A stretch of 33,715 nt of DNA from contig MIAO01000068.1 of the NCBI GenBank assembly GCA_001829155.1, positions 1 to 33,715 of the forward strand, written 5' to 3'. The stretch's first letter is position 1, and each line of letters opens with the position of its first letter. Below the pieces are notes generated by a model, which searched no databases, had not been told where the DNA came from, and saw only the letters and a list, made by a program, of their open reading frames with translations. Of the stretch, positions 1 through 7,929 are shown in pieces. This stretch comes from Spirochaetes bacterium GWB1_36_13 (GTDB taxonomy: Bacteria; Spirochaetota; GWB1-36-13). A program made the translations under genes and the position numbers.

Positions 1-59
1 TACTGAGCAAAGCCGAAGTATGACCGGACAATCCAGTAATTTGATTATCTTGCTAATAG

Positions 60-82
60 ATTCCCCGGTCAAGCCGGGGAAT
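60..82. repeat. Perfect 9-bp stem-loop, intergenic palindrome
   Basis: Arms ATTCCCCGG (60-68) and CCGGGGAAT (74-82) pair perfectly around a 5-base loop, and a run of T follows at about 89-96 on the plus strand. It could terminate a plus-strand gene lying left of the window. It also resembles the GC-rich palindromes scattered between genes in many bacterial genomes; positions 4-17 just upstream (GAGCAAAGCCGAAG) look like a degenerate copy of the repeat seen later in the window. No gene is visible in bases 1-150. Confidence 0.5.
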
Positions 83-152
83 GATATGTTTTTTTTGCAA
101 TTTAAAATCATTTCAGTATAAAAACAGAAAGGGGGTAATTTTTTTCAGTATA

Positions 153-194
153 TCAAAAGCTGCTGACCTTACACAAAGGCCAGCAGTTTAAATT
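153..194 (-). terminator. Rho-independent terminator of the rimP-nusA-infB operon
   Basis: On the minus strand CTGCTGGCC and GGTCAGCAG form a 9-bp stem with one G-U pair and a 9-base loop, followed by CTTTT. It lies about 10 bases past the infB stop codon. The wobble forms only in the minus-strand transcript (it would be an A-C mismatch on the other strand), which supports the orientation. It implies that transcription ends after infB. Confidence 0.65.
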
Positions 195-201
195 AATAAG
201 A

Positions 202-2790
202 TTAAGATTGATTTTCGTTGTTGTCTTTCATTGACAGTTTTTTAGCAATTGACTGGATTTCAAAAACTTCGAGATTATCTCCGCTTTTAATATCATTATA
301 ATTCGCTATTCCGACACCGCATTCGTAGCCTTTTGTCACTTCTTTCACATCATCTTTAAATCGTTTTAACGAATCAATTTTTCCGCTGTGAATCACAATA
401 TTTTCACGAATCACCCTGACAGAAGCCGTTCTCTTGACTACTCCATCCGTTACATACGCTCCAGCTATCACTCCGATTTTAGGCACTTTAAAGACATCTC
501 GCACTTCAATCTGACCTAAAACAATTTCTTTTTGCTCAGGCTCAAGCATTCCTTCAATAGCGAATTTCAAGTCATCGACGATTTCATAAATAATGCTGTA
601 CTTACGAATCTCAACCCCTTTTTCTTTGGCAAGCTGATTCCCAGTACTGTTTGGGCGGACATTAAATCCGATAATAATAGCTTTTGATGCGGAAGCAAGC
701 CGGACATCGTTTTCTGAAATTTCACCGACACCGTTATGAATAACTTTTAAATTGACTTCCAATAATCTATCCGCAAATTTTTCAACCATATTTTTAATAG
801 CGTCCGCTGTGCCCTGAACATCCGCTTTGACGATAATATTAAAGTCAATTTTCTGTCCATCCTGCATCTGCTGATAAAGATCATCCAAAGATACTTTCTT
901 GGTTACTTTCTTAGCATGCTCAATTCTTGTAATTTCGATTCTTTTATCTGTAATTTCTTTCGCTTTTTTCTCATTTGCCACTGTTAGAAGAATATCTCCG
1001 GCTGAAGGCAGTTCTGTAAAACCGATCAATTCAATCGGAGTTGAAGGAGGAGCCTCATTAATCGCCTCTCCCAAATGGTCAAACATGGCACGGATTCTTC
1101 CGTACTGGGTGCCTGAAATAAAAATATCGCCTTTTTTAAGGGTTCCATCCCGAACAATGACATTGGCAATAATTCCTTTGCCTTTATCTACTTTTGTTTC
1201 AATAATCACAGCTTTTGCGTTCTTTTTCGGATTCGCTTTCAGGTCTTTCATCTCAGCTTCTAAAAGAATGGCTTCCAAAAGCTCTTGAACCCCGTCTCCC
1301 TTGATCGCTGAAACAGGTTTAAAGAGCGTATGCCCTCCCCATTCTTCAGGAACCAGCCCATGTTCGGAAAGCTGTTGTTTGATCCTTTCAAGATTAGCGC
1401 CCGGTTTATCAATTTTATTGACCGCGACAATAATCGGCACATTGGCTGCTTTTGCATGATTCAAGGCTTCAAGCGTCTGAGGCATCACCCCGTCGTCTGC
1501 GGCAACCACTAAAATAACAATATCAGTTGCCAACGCGCCTCTTTCTCTCATTTCGGTAAAGGCGGCATGACCCGGCGTATCGATAAAAGTAATTTTTCCT
1601 TTCGGCAGCTCAATCTGATAAGAACCAATATGCTGGGTAATTCCCCCGCTTTCTTTTCCGGCGATATTTGATTTTCTGATAAAATCCAGAAGCGTTGTCT
1701 TTCCATGGTCAACATGTCCCATAATGGTGACAATCGGCGGTCTTATAACCTGATCATTATCATCAAAACTTTCAGGATCAATTTCTTCCAGTTTTTGAAG
1801 TTCTTCATAAATCGATTTAATAGTGACATGGCAGCCAAACTCAGTCGCAACAATTTCAGCTGTTTCAGCGTCAACCGCATCGTTGATTGTAGCCATATAA
1901 CCCAGAGATAAAAGCTTTGAAAGAAGATCCCCGACTTTCAGATTCATCTTTTTAGCTAAATCTTTCACTAAAATAGTATCCGCTATTTCAATCTCTGAAG
2001 GAATAGCAGCGCCCTGATTCACTTGTTTGTGTTTTTTATTGTGAGAAAACTTGTTAAAGATAAAATTTTTCTCTTTTTCCAATTCTTTTTCAAGAAGAAG
2101 GTCTTTCTCAAGTTTTTTCTTTTTCCAGTCAACCTTGCTGACTTTTTTATTTTCTTTTTCTTTTTCAATAAGAGAAAGAGTTTCATCTTTCATTTTATTG
2201 TCTTTTTTATCTTTAAAATCCTGAAAAGTTCCAGGTTTATTCTTTTTAATAAAGATTTTCTTTTTTCCGGCATCTTTATCTTTCGAATCTTTGTCTCTTG
2301 GCGGAAAACGGTTATCTTGAGTTCTGTCTCTTGGCGGATATTGATTATTCCCGTCTCTTGGCGGATATTGACTGTTCTGAGTTCGATCTCTTGGCGGATA
2401 TTGATTGTTCCTGTCCCTTGGCGGATATTGACTGTTCTGAGTTCGATCCCTTGGCGGATATTGATTGTTCTGAGTTCGATCCCTTGGCGGATAACGGTTA
2501 TCTTGTTTCTTATCGTCTGGTTGATAAGTATTTTTATCTTTTGGAGGCTGTTTTATATTATCTTGATTTTCAAAAGGAGGCTTTGTTTCTTCTTTTATGG
2601 GTTGATTTTGAAGAGATTCATTTTTTTCTTCTTTCTTTTCATTTTCTTGATTTTTAGTATCCTGAATATTTTTTTCAGAAAAAAGAGATTCTTCCAAATT
2701 CTCTTCAGACTCAGTTTTCTTACTGATACTCACCTTAATAGACGGTTTCTTTTTTTTAATCACTAATTTTTTCTTCTTATCTTCTTCCAC
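202..2790 (-). CDS. infB: Translation initiation factor IF-2
   Basis: IF-2 is the GTPase that brings initiator fMet-tRNA to the 30S subunit and promotes subunit joining. The 862-residue protein has a long, Lys/Glu-rich, low-complexity N-terminus (about 1-250), a short IF-2 N-terminal helical domain (about 270-330), the G domain with GHVDHGKT near residue 357, DTPGHAAF near 403 and NKID near 457, then domains II to IV that bind fMet-tRNA at the C-terminus. The start codon is GTG, preceded by AAAGGAAA. It is the last gene of the operon, 77 bases after nusA. The unusual part is a run of seven YPPRD or FPPRD repeats at residues of about 95-165. Identity is certain; the exact start is less so because the N-terminus is family-variable. 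Confidence 0.98.
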   Translation of the reverse strand: MEEDKKKKLVIKKKKPSIKVSISKKTESEENLEESLFSEKNIQDTKNQENEKKEEKNESLQNQPIKEETKPPFENQDNIKQPPKDKNTYQPDDKKQDNRYPPRDRTQNNQYPPRDRTQNSQYPPRDRNNQYPPRDRTQNSQYPPRDGNNQYPPRDRTQDNRFPPRDKDSKDKDAGKKKIFIKKNKPGTFQDFKDKKDNKMKDETLSLIEKEKENKKVSKVDWKKKKLEKDLLLEKELEKEKNFIFNKFSHNKKHKQVNQGAAIPSEIEIADTILVKDLAKKMNLKVGDLLSKLLSLGYMATINDAVDAETAEIVATEFGCHVTIKSIYEELQKLEEIDPESFDDNDQVIRPPIVTIMGHVDHGKTTLLDFIRKSNIAGKESGGITQHIGSYQIELPKGKITFIDTPGHAAFTEMRERGALATDIVILVVAADDGVMPQTLEALNHAKAANVPIIVAVNKIDKPGANLERIKQQLSEHGLVPEEWGGHTLFKPVSAIKGDGVQELLEAILLEAEMKDLKANPKKNAKAVIIETKVDKGKGIIANVIVRDGTLKKGDIFISGTQYGRIRAMFDHLGEAINEAPPSTPIELIGFTELPSAGDILLTVANEKKAKEITDKRIEITRIEHAKKVTKKVSLDDLYQQMQDGQKIDFNIIVKADVQGTADAIKNMVEKFADRLLEVNLKVIHNGVGEISENDVRLASASKAIIIGFNVRPNSTGNQLAKEKGVEIRKYSIIYEIVDDLKFAIEGMLEPEQKEIVLGQIEVRDVFKVPKIGVIAGAYVTDGVVKRTASVRVIRENIVIHSGKIDSLKRFKDDVKEVTKGYECGVGIANYNDIKSGDNLEVFEIQSIAKKLSMKDNNENQS
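2290..2505 (-). repeat. In-frame minisatellite in infB (YPPRD repeats)
   Basis: Seven copies of a block encoding YPPRDRTQN, YPPRDR or FPPRD, separated by short Gln/Asn linkers, are visible as repeats of CTTGGCGGATA in the plus-strand text. Units alternate between about 27 and 36 bases, so length changes would stay in frame. The encoded segment is basic, proline-rich and probably disordered. Confidence 0.85.
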
Positions 2791-2867
2791 TTCTACTTTC
2801 CTTTTGAAATCGGTAATATAAAATCTAATAAAACATACTCTTTAAACAGAAATATATTTTGCTAAGA

Positions 2868-4364
2868 TTACTCTTCAAACTCAATCTCTAATGCCTGATG
2901 ACACTGAGGGCATGCCGGACTTTTTAAATCTATCTCTTTGATTTTGAATTTAGCGCTGCATGAAGGACATTCTATTTCTTCATCTTCCATTTCCTCAAAA
3001 ATTTCCCTTTCCTCAGATTCTTCAGAAACTTCCTCGTCATCTTCAATTTCTACAAACTCAGAAAGCACTCTTTTGATTTCAGCCACATGCTCTTCTTTCA
3101 GATTTTCAATTTCCTGATAAGAATTTTTTTCATCAATTTCAACGAGGTGTTCAATAGAATGAATATCCGCAGCTTCCAGAATCTGAATAATCTCCGGTGA
3201 AATTTCAGGAAGGTCTGAAAGAGGAGTCATATCCATAAAAATATTTTTCAATTCACGGACATCTGAAGACTCAATATTTTCTGTTTCAGCTTCCATTTCA
3301 GTTTTGACATTAATTTTCCATCCTGTCAGTTTGGCTGCCAGAACCACATTTTTCTTCTGCTTGCCATAGGCATATGCAAGCTGTATTTTATCTGGAACAA
3401 TCGCAAAAGCCGTTTTAGAAGCTTCATCCTGAATAATAATCCGATCTACTTTTGCAGGTGTCAAGGCTTGTTTGATAAAAAGTCTCGGTTCATCGGAATA
3501 CTTGACAATATCAATCTTTTCTCCTCCGAGCTCTTTAATAACATTGACGATCCGAAGTCCATGAGGACCAATACAAGGAGAAACAGGCTCAATCGTATCC
3601 GAAAGAACCGCAATTTTTGTTTTATAACCAGGCTCACGCGTAATTTTCTTTATTTGAATATTTCCGTCAGCTATTTCAGGCACTTCCATAGAAATAAGCT
3701 CTTTTACCAGATTCGGGCTGGTTCTGGATAAAAAAACCTGAATATTTTTAGGATTCAAGGCTTCTTTTTTTCTTCTTCTGATTTTTGCGGAATTGGAAAA
3801 CACTTCTGTCACAACCGCTTTAATTCTATCATCCACTTCATAATGCTCGCTGGGCGACTGCTCTTCAATCGCAAGCATAGCTGTTGCCTTCCCGAGATCC
3901 ACATAAATATTGCCTTCATGATCTTTTTTGATAATAATACCGGTGACGATTTTATTTTTCCGGTTAAAATACTCTGACTTGATAATATCTTTTTCGCTAT
4001 TATTCAATCTATTGATAATATTTTCGCTGATCCATGAGATTTCTCTCTGATTAAAATCCTTAAGCGGATCAGTCAGAATATCAACCTTTTCTCCGATTTG
4101 AAGCTCTTCACTTCCAAGCTGTTTTACGGCTTCTTTTAAAAGAATCTGAAGATCAGGATCAAAATTTTTATTCTTCTTTTCAATAATTTCTTTTTCAATA
4201 TAGATATTTAAAGCATTATTGTCATCTCTGATTATTTTAACATCGTCAATTTCTTTAAACTGAGCGTAAGCTTCAATAAATATTTCCTGAATTGTGCTGA
4301 AAATTAATTCTTCTGACAAGCCTTTCGCACTGACCAGACTTTTGATACCGTCGTAAATATTCAC
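2868..4364 (-). CDS. nusA: Transcription termination/antitermination factor NusA
   Basis: NusA binds RNA polymerase and nascent RNA and modulates pausing, termination and antitermination. The order of domains is the usual one: N-terminal polymerase-binding domain (about 1-130), S1 domain (VTGIIIKKDHEGNIYVDLG, about 140-200), then two KH domains including GPHGLRI and GEKIDIVKYSD. A helix-hairpin-helix-like segment lies near 385-440. After an acidic linker comes an added tail with C466-x2-C469 and C485-x2-C488, a likely zinc ribbon that is not part of the standard NusA architecture. The start is GTG, placed directly after the rimP TAA, with AAGGAGG six bases upstream, so translation of the two is probably coupled. 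Confidence 0.97.
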   Translation of the reverse strand: MNIYDGIKSLVSAKGLSEELIFSTIQEIFIEAYAQFKEIDDVKIIRDDNNALNIYIEKEIIEKKNKNFDPDLQILLKEAVKQLGSEELQIGEKVDILTDPLKDFNQREISWISENIINRLNNSEKDIIKSEYFNRKNKIVTGIIIKKDHEGNIYVDLGKATAMLAIEEQSPSEHYEVDDRIKAVVTEVFSNSAKIRRRKKEALNPKNIQVFLSRTSPNLVKELISMEVPEIADGNIQIKKITREPGYKTKIAVLSDTIEPVSPCIGPHGLRIVNVIKELGGEKIDIVKYSDEPRLFIKQALTPAKVDRIIIQDEASKTAFAIVPDKIQLAYAYGKQKKNVVLAAKLTGWKINVKTEMEAETENIESSDVRELKNIFMDMTPLSDLPEISPEIIQILEAADIHSIEHLVEIDEKNSYQEIENLKEEHVAEIKRVLSEFVEIEDDEEVSEESEEREIFEEMEDEEIECPSCSAKFKIKEIDLKSPACPQCHQALEIEFEE

Positions 4365-4838
4365 TTATGCCTCCTTGATATCGGTTAATTTAGCGTATTG
4401 TATTTCCTGAAGTTGAACCTGGATTAATTCATTTTTTTTCAAATTGGAAAGATTAATCTTATCGCCTTCTACACTTCTAATTTTTGCTATAAAAGGATGT
4501 CCTGTACTTTTCAAAGCAATCTCAATGGGTCTGTCTTTAAAAATCATATATTCCCTTAAAGTATATAATTTTCTATTAATCCCAGGTGAAGATACTTCTA
4601 AATTATAATTTTCTCCAAACAGTTTATCCAGTTCAGGGTCATCTAAAATCATTCTGCTCACTTTTTCACAGTCTGAATGTTTGATCCCCTTCGAAGAATA
4701 AATAATAATTTCAATTTTATTTCTCGTTTTACCATGCACTATATTCAATTTTACCAAAGAATAGCCCAGCTCTGTAAGCCTTTTTTCAAGCTCTTCTTCC
4801 GGATTTTTACCAAAAGACATAAAACCACCATTTACCAT
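4365..4838 (-). CDS. rimP: Ribosome maturation factor RimP
   Basis: RimP helps mature the 30S subunit. The family signature EVSSPGINRKL is present near the middle, followed by the C-terminal SH3-like domain (IEIALKSTG through KLTDI). At up to 157 residues the length is normal. The ATG at 4838 has no ribosome binding site, while the in-frame ATG at 4820 is preceded by GGTGG, so a 151-residue product starting MSFGKN is more likely. It is the first gene of the rimP-nusA-infB operon; its stop abuts the nusA start with no gap. A promoter with TTGACA lies close upstream. Confidence 0.93.
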   Translation of the reverse strand: MVNGGFMSFGKNPEEELEKRLTELGYSLVKLNIVHGKTRNKIEIIIYSSKGIKHSDCEKVSRMILDDPELDKLFGENYNLEVSSPGINRKLYTLREYMIFKDRPIEIALKSTGHPFIAKIRSVEGDKINLSNLKKNELIQVQLQEIQYAKLTDIKEA

Positions 4839-4859
4839 TTCGTTAAAAAACGCTCTTAA

Positions 4860-4888
4860 AATTTATTCATTTAACTAATTTATGTCAA
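4860..4888 (-). promoter_or_regulatory. Sigma-70-type promoter of rimP-nusA-infB
   Basis: On the minus strand TTGACA (4888-4883) is followed after exactly 17 bases by TAAATT (4865-4860), a 6/6 and 4/6 match. Transcription would start near 4853, leaving a short leader before rimP. Confidence 0.6.
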
Positions 4889-4933
4889 GCGAGTTATTGA
4901 TTTAGATTTTTTCATTAAAAAAATAGATTTTTA

Positions 4934-4972
4934 TTGAAATAAAAATTGAAATCATTATTATATAAATATAAT
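4934..4972 (+). promoter_or_regulatory. Candidate promoter of the secreted protein gene at 5020
   Basis: TTGAAA (4934-4939) with TATTAT (4956-4961) at 16 bases, or TTGAAA (4946-4951) with TATAAT (4967-4972) at 15 bases. The region is almost entirely A and T, so chance matches are likely, but both lie at a sensible distance from the strong AGGAGG before the start codon. Confidence 0.35.
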
Positions 4973-5019
4973 AAAAGAAAAAAATTCTTTTAAAAAAAAT
5001 CATAAAACAGGAGGTTTTT

Positions 5020-5610
5020 ATGAAAAAAATTCTTGTTCTTTTCACCCTGCTTCTATTTTCAACTATTTATGCAGAAAAAGAAAAAATCATTGAAGAAGAA
5101 TGGACTAGTTTCAATGACACTGGAATTGAATTTACTTTAGAATATCCTTCAAAAACATGGCAGCTTCATCTGGACAGCAAAAATATTGAAGGAAATATGA
5201 TTAAAGACCTTGTTTTAATAAAAAAGAAAAAAGGATACGCCCATATCCGGATTCATGAAATAATGGTCCCTGACATTGACACCTGGCAGGAAAAAGTCAA
5301 GGGATTCAGAGACAAGCTTATTAAAGAAAGATTTGGAAGCAAATCACAGGGGATTGTCAATACACCTTTTACAGAAGAAGAAAATAAATTTTTTAAAAGT
5401 GAGAAAGGATGGAAAATGTCTTTTAAATATGTCAACAAAATGGATAGAACCGTTTTTTCCCATTTCTATTTTTTTGTAAAAGGATATAAGATATTTATAA
5501 CAGAAATCTATATTCTGAAAAAAAATAAAAATGATGCTCAAGAGATAACTCCTGATGAAATAGACAATCAGATCATGTGGAAAATCATGAATTCAATTCG
5601 TTTAAAGTAG
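5020..5610 (+). CDS. Secreted protein of unknown function
   Basis: I do not recognise a named family. The 196-residue product begins with a clear Sec signal peptide (MKKILVLFTLLLFSTIYA, cleavage probably after residue 18; no lipobox cysteine). The mature part starts with an acidic stretch, then FTLEYPSKTWQ, and ends IMWKIMNSIRLK; such ends are seen in small PsbP/Mog1-like secreted domains, so that fold is a guess. The start is firm, with AGGAGG before the ATG. It is transcribed alone, between the divergent rimP promoter and the convergent flagellin genes, and is probably periplasmic. Confidence 0.85.
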   Translation: MKKILVLFTLLLFSTIYAEKEKIIEEEWTSFNDTGIEFTLEYPSKTWQLHLDSKNIEGNMIKDLVLIKKKKGYAHIRIHEIMVPDIDTWQEKVKGFRDKLIKERFGSKSQGIVNTPFTEEENKFFKSEKGWKMSFKYVNKMDRTVFSHFYFFVKGYKIFITEIYILKKNKNDAQEITPDEIDNQIMWKIMNSIRLK

Positions 5611-5622
5611 AAAAAAATTAAA

Positions 5623-5651
5623 AAGAGTCATAGAAAAACTCTATGACTCTT
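5623..5651 (-). terminator. Terminator of the flaB genes
   Basis: An 11-bp perfect stem, AAGAGTCATAG (5623-5633) with CTATGACTCTT (5641-5651). On the minus strand it is followed by TTTTTAATTTTTTT, twelve bases past the flagellin stop. The plus-strand side lacks a T run, so it mainly serves the flagellin transcript. Confidence 0.75.
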
Positions 5652-5662
5652 AAAAATAAAAC

Positions 5663-6559
5663 TTATTGAAGAAGTTTTAAAATTGCCTGAGATTTTACAT
5701 TTGCCTGCGCAAGCATCGCAGTTGTGGACTGAGAAAGAATCTGATTTTTAGTAAAATCAGCCATTTCAGCAGCCATATCTGTATCTCTGATCCGGGACTC
5801 TGCTGCCTGGATATTTTCCTGAGCAATCCAGATCCCCTGAAGAGTTTTTTCCATTCTGTTTTGATAAGCTCCGAGATCCGCTCTTTGTTTTGAAACCACT
5901 TTCAAAGCCTCATCCAGTCTTCCGATGGTTGAATTTGCTTTTTCAGGAGTAGATAAGGAAATAAGAAGTTTTCTTTCTCCGCCTTGCTGAGTATCAGTCA
6001 ATTTAAGAGCTTCCGCACTCATACTGCCGATATTGATGGAAATTTTCTGATCCATATTAGCCCCAACCTGAAAATACATCGCACTGGCCGCACCTGTTGC
6101 TACGCCGCCCTGAGCTGTATTGGTTACAGTCGGTCTTGAAAATCTTCCTGTCAGCATATTAAATCCATTAAACTGAGCGTGTGAAGCAATTCGATTCACT
6201 TCATCCACCAGCTGAGAAACTTCAACCTGAATCTGCATTCTGTCTTCTGATGAATAAATACCGTTCGCAGCTTGAATCGCCAGTTCACGAACCCTTTGAA
6301 TAATAGACTGAGTCTGCGCTAAAAAACCTTCTGTTGTCTGAACAAAAGAAACAGCATTCTGCACATTTTTACCTGCTTGATTCAATCCTTTGATCTGAGT
6401 TCTCATTTTCTCAGATACCGCCAATCCAGATGCATCGTCTGATGCTCTTGTGATTTTCTCGCCTGCTGAAAGTCTTTCAATGTTTTTATCCATGAGCCCT
6501 TCATTGAGCTTCATGAATCTGTTTGCGTAAATTGAAGACATGTTGTGGTTGATAATCAT
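5663..6559 (-). CDS. flaB: Periplasmic flagellin, FlaB type (copy 1)
   Basis: FlaB proteins form the core of the spirochaete periplasmic flagellar filament. The 298-residue protein has the conserved N-terminal D0/D1 region ([34 protein letters not shown]) and C-terminal D1/D0 region ([38 protein letters not shown]) with only a short variable middle (about 165-200), as is usual for FlaB. There is no signal peptide; export is through the flagellar type III apparatus. The start has GGGAGGG upstream. It lies 121 bases after a second flagellin on the same strand and is followed by a strong terminator, so the two may share a transcript. Confidence 0.96.
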   Translation of the reverse strand: MIINHNMSSIYANRFMKLNEGLMDKNIERLSAGEKITRASDDASGLAVSEKMRTQIKGLNQAGKNVQNAVSFVQTTEGFLAQTQSIIQRVRELAIQAANGIYSSEDRMQIQVEVSQLVDEVNRIASHAQFNGFNMLTGRFSRPTVTNTAQGGVATGAASAMYFQVGANMDQKISINIGSMSAEALKLTDTQQGGERKLLISLSTPEKANSTIGRLDEALKVVSKQRADLGAYQNRMEKTLQGIWIAQENIQAAESRIRDTDMAAEMADFTKNQILSQSTTAMLAQANVKSQAILKLLQ

Positions 6560-6680
6560 TGTACCCTCCCTGCGTTTTTGTTTTTTTTAAAACCAAGCTG
6601 ATTTCCTGCTAAATCAACTCGATCCTTTAATAGATAACTACCGTCACTTACCGCAAAAAAATTTCCGTGTGTCTATTTTA

Positions 6681-7553
6681 CTACCTTAACAACTGCAAGA
6701 CTGACTGTGATTTTGCATTCGCTTGAGAAAGCATTGCCACAGTTGACTGAGAAAGAACTTGATTTTTAGTGAAATCAGCCATCTCAGAAGCCATGTCTGT
6801 ATCTCTGATTCGAGACTCAGCCGCTTGAAGGTTTTCAGATCCGATTTCAATTCCCTTAACAGCAAATTCCATTCTATTTTGGTATGCGCCTAAATCTGCT
6901 CTTTGTTTGTTGACTTTTTGCAAAGCCGCATCAATTCTTCCAATCGCGTTGTTTGCCAATTCAGGTGTAGAAAGACTAATCACCCTTCTTCCGCCTGTTT
7001 GACCAGCTGAATCTTCAACGAGTCCCAATCCTTTTGCTGTCATCGTTCCAATAAAAACCTGTTTTCTTTGGTCCATATTGGCTCCGATATGAAACCACAT
7101 ACTGGAAGTAGGAGCTCCTGTAGCGCCGTTTGAAAATCTTCCTGTCAGCATATTAATCCCGTTAAACTGAGCGTGTGATGAGATTCTGTCGATTTCATCC
7201 ACCAGCTGAGAAACTTCAACCTGAATCTGCATTCTGTCTTCATTAGTATAAATACCGTTGGCAGATTGAATAGAAAGTTCTCTGATTCTCTGAAGAAGAT
7301 TCTGAGTACTTTCAAGATATCCTTCAGTGGTTTGAATAAAAGAAATAGAGTCTTGTGCATTTTTTGCAGCGACTTTTAAGCCTCTGATCTGCGCTCTCAT
7401 TTTTTCTGATACTGCAAGTCCTGAAGCATCATCCCCAGCTTTACTGATTTTTAATCCGGAAGAAAGGCTCTCGATATTCTTATCGAGACTGATTTGGTTG
7501 ACCGATAATTGTCTATTTGCATAGACTGCTGACATATTATGATTGATAATCAT
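6681..7553 (-). CDS. flaB: Periplasmic flagellin, FlaB type (copy 2)
   Basis: This second FlaB-type filament protein shares most of its first 150 and last 90 residues with its neighbour and differs mainly in the centre. Conserved parts include [34 protein letters not shown] and [20 protein letters not shown]. The frame is open to an ATG at 7592, but the flagellin N-terminus and the GGAGGG just before it place the start at 7553, giving 290 residues. Upstream is an unusually long AT-rich leader with a possible tiny open reading frame. Multiple FlaB copies are normal in spirochaetes and build filaments of mixed composition. The gene stands first of the two, so a promoter in 7560-7929 probably drives both. 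Confidence 0.95.
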   Translation of the reverse strand: MIINHNMSAVYANRQLSVNQISLDKNIESLSSGLKISKAGDDASGLAVSEKMRAQIRGLKVAAKNAQDSISFIQTTEGYLESTQNLLQRIRELSIQSANGIYTNEDRMQIQVEVSQLVDEIDRISSHAQFNGINMLTGRFSNGATGAPTSSMWFHIGANMDQRKQVFIGTMTAKGLGLVEDSAGQTGGRRVISLSTPELANNAIGRIDAALQKVNKQRADLGAYQNRMEFAVKGIEIGSENLQAAESRIRDTDMASEMADFTKNQVLSQSTVAMLSQANAKSQSVLQLLR

Positions 7554-7929
7554 ATTTACACCCTCCATGTGTGTTTTTAGTTTTCCCCCCATCCTTGCAA
7601 AGGGTAACTTTTTTCTGTGCGTTTTTTAGGTTTTTTGTGGAAAGAAGATAAGCTAAGTTATTAAACAACAAATCATAGACACACCTCCTCATATTTTTTG
7701 CTGTTTTGCGGTAAAAAAAGAGTTAAGTTTTCAGATAAAATTCCGATCTTTTAGATTCGGGATTTTTACCAATATAAAAAAACTCTTATAATATATAATA
7801 TTCATTTTTTATAAAAAAATCAAATTTATTTTTAAAATTTTAAAGATAATTTATTTTAACTATTTTTTTTCAGAGAGATTTTATATTTAATTTTTATATA
7901 TCTCATAATTTATTTTTTAAGGAAAATTT
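7554..7929. promoter_or_regulatory. AT-rich intergenic region between divergent flaB and cinA
   Basis: This 376-base stretch has no gene longer than the 7-residue candidate. It must hold the flaB promoter (minus) and the cinA promoter (plus). I found no convincing sigma-28 site (TAAA with GCCGATAA) on the minus strand. A small hairpin, CCGAATCT with AGATCGG, lies at about 7742-7762. The right half is almost pure A and T. Confidence 0.4.
7653..7676 (-). CDS. Possible 7-residue leader peptide upstream of flaB
   Basis: ATG at 7676 is preceded by GAGGAGG with seven bases of spacing, the strongest ribosome binding site in this intergenic region, and reads MICCLIT before TAG. It ends 99 bases before the flaB start. 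It could be a leader peptide, or the GGA-rich site could instead be a regulator or sRNA target. No alignment is available to test conservation. Confidence 0.3.
   Translation of the reverse strand: MICCLIT

Noticed and set aside
2290-2505. Regular repeats that could suggest a CRISPR array
   Set aside because: Unit lengths are multiples of three, spacers are not unique, and the repeats are in frame within infB.
2023-2766. Long plus-strand open frame (247 codons) across the start of infB, and another at 2298-2657
   Set aside because: Both are antisense shadows of the Lys/Glu-rich and repeat-coding region of infB, giving Phe/Ile-rich nonsense; no ribosome binding site and no family resemblance.
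6653-6666. GG-N10-GC spacing on the minus strand upstream of flaB copy 1, like a sigma-54 promoter
   Set aside because: The -24 half reads CGGAAA rather than TGGCAC, and the site lies in a T-rich stretch where chance matches are common; there is no matching site before flaB copy 2.
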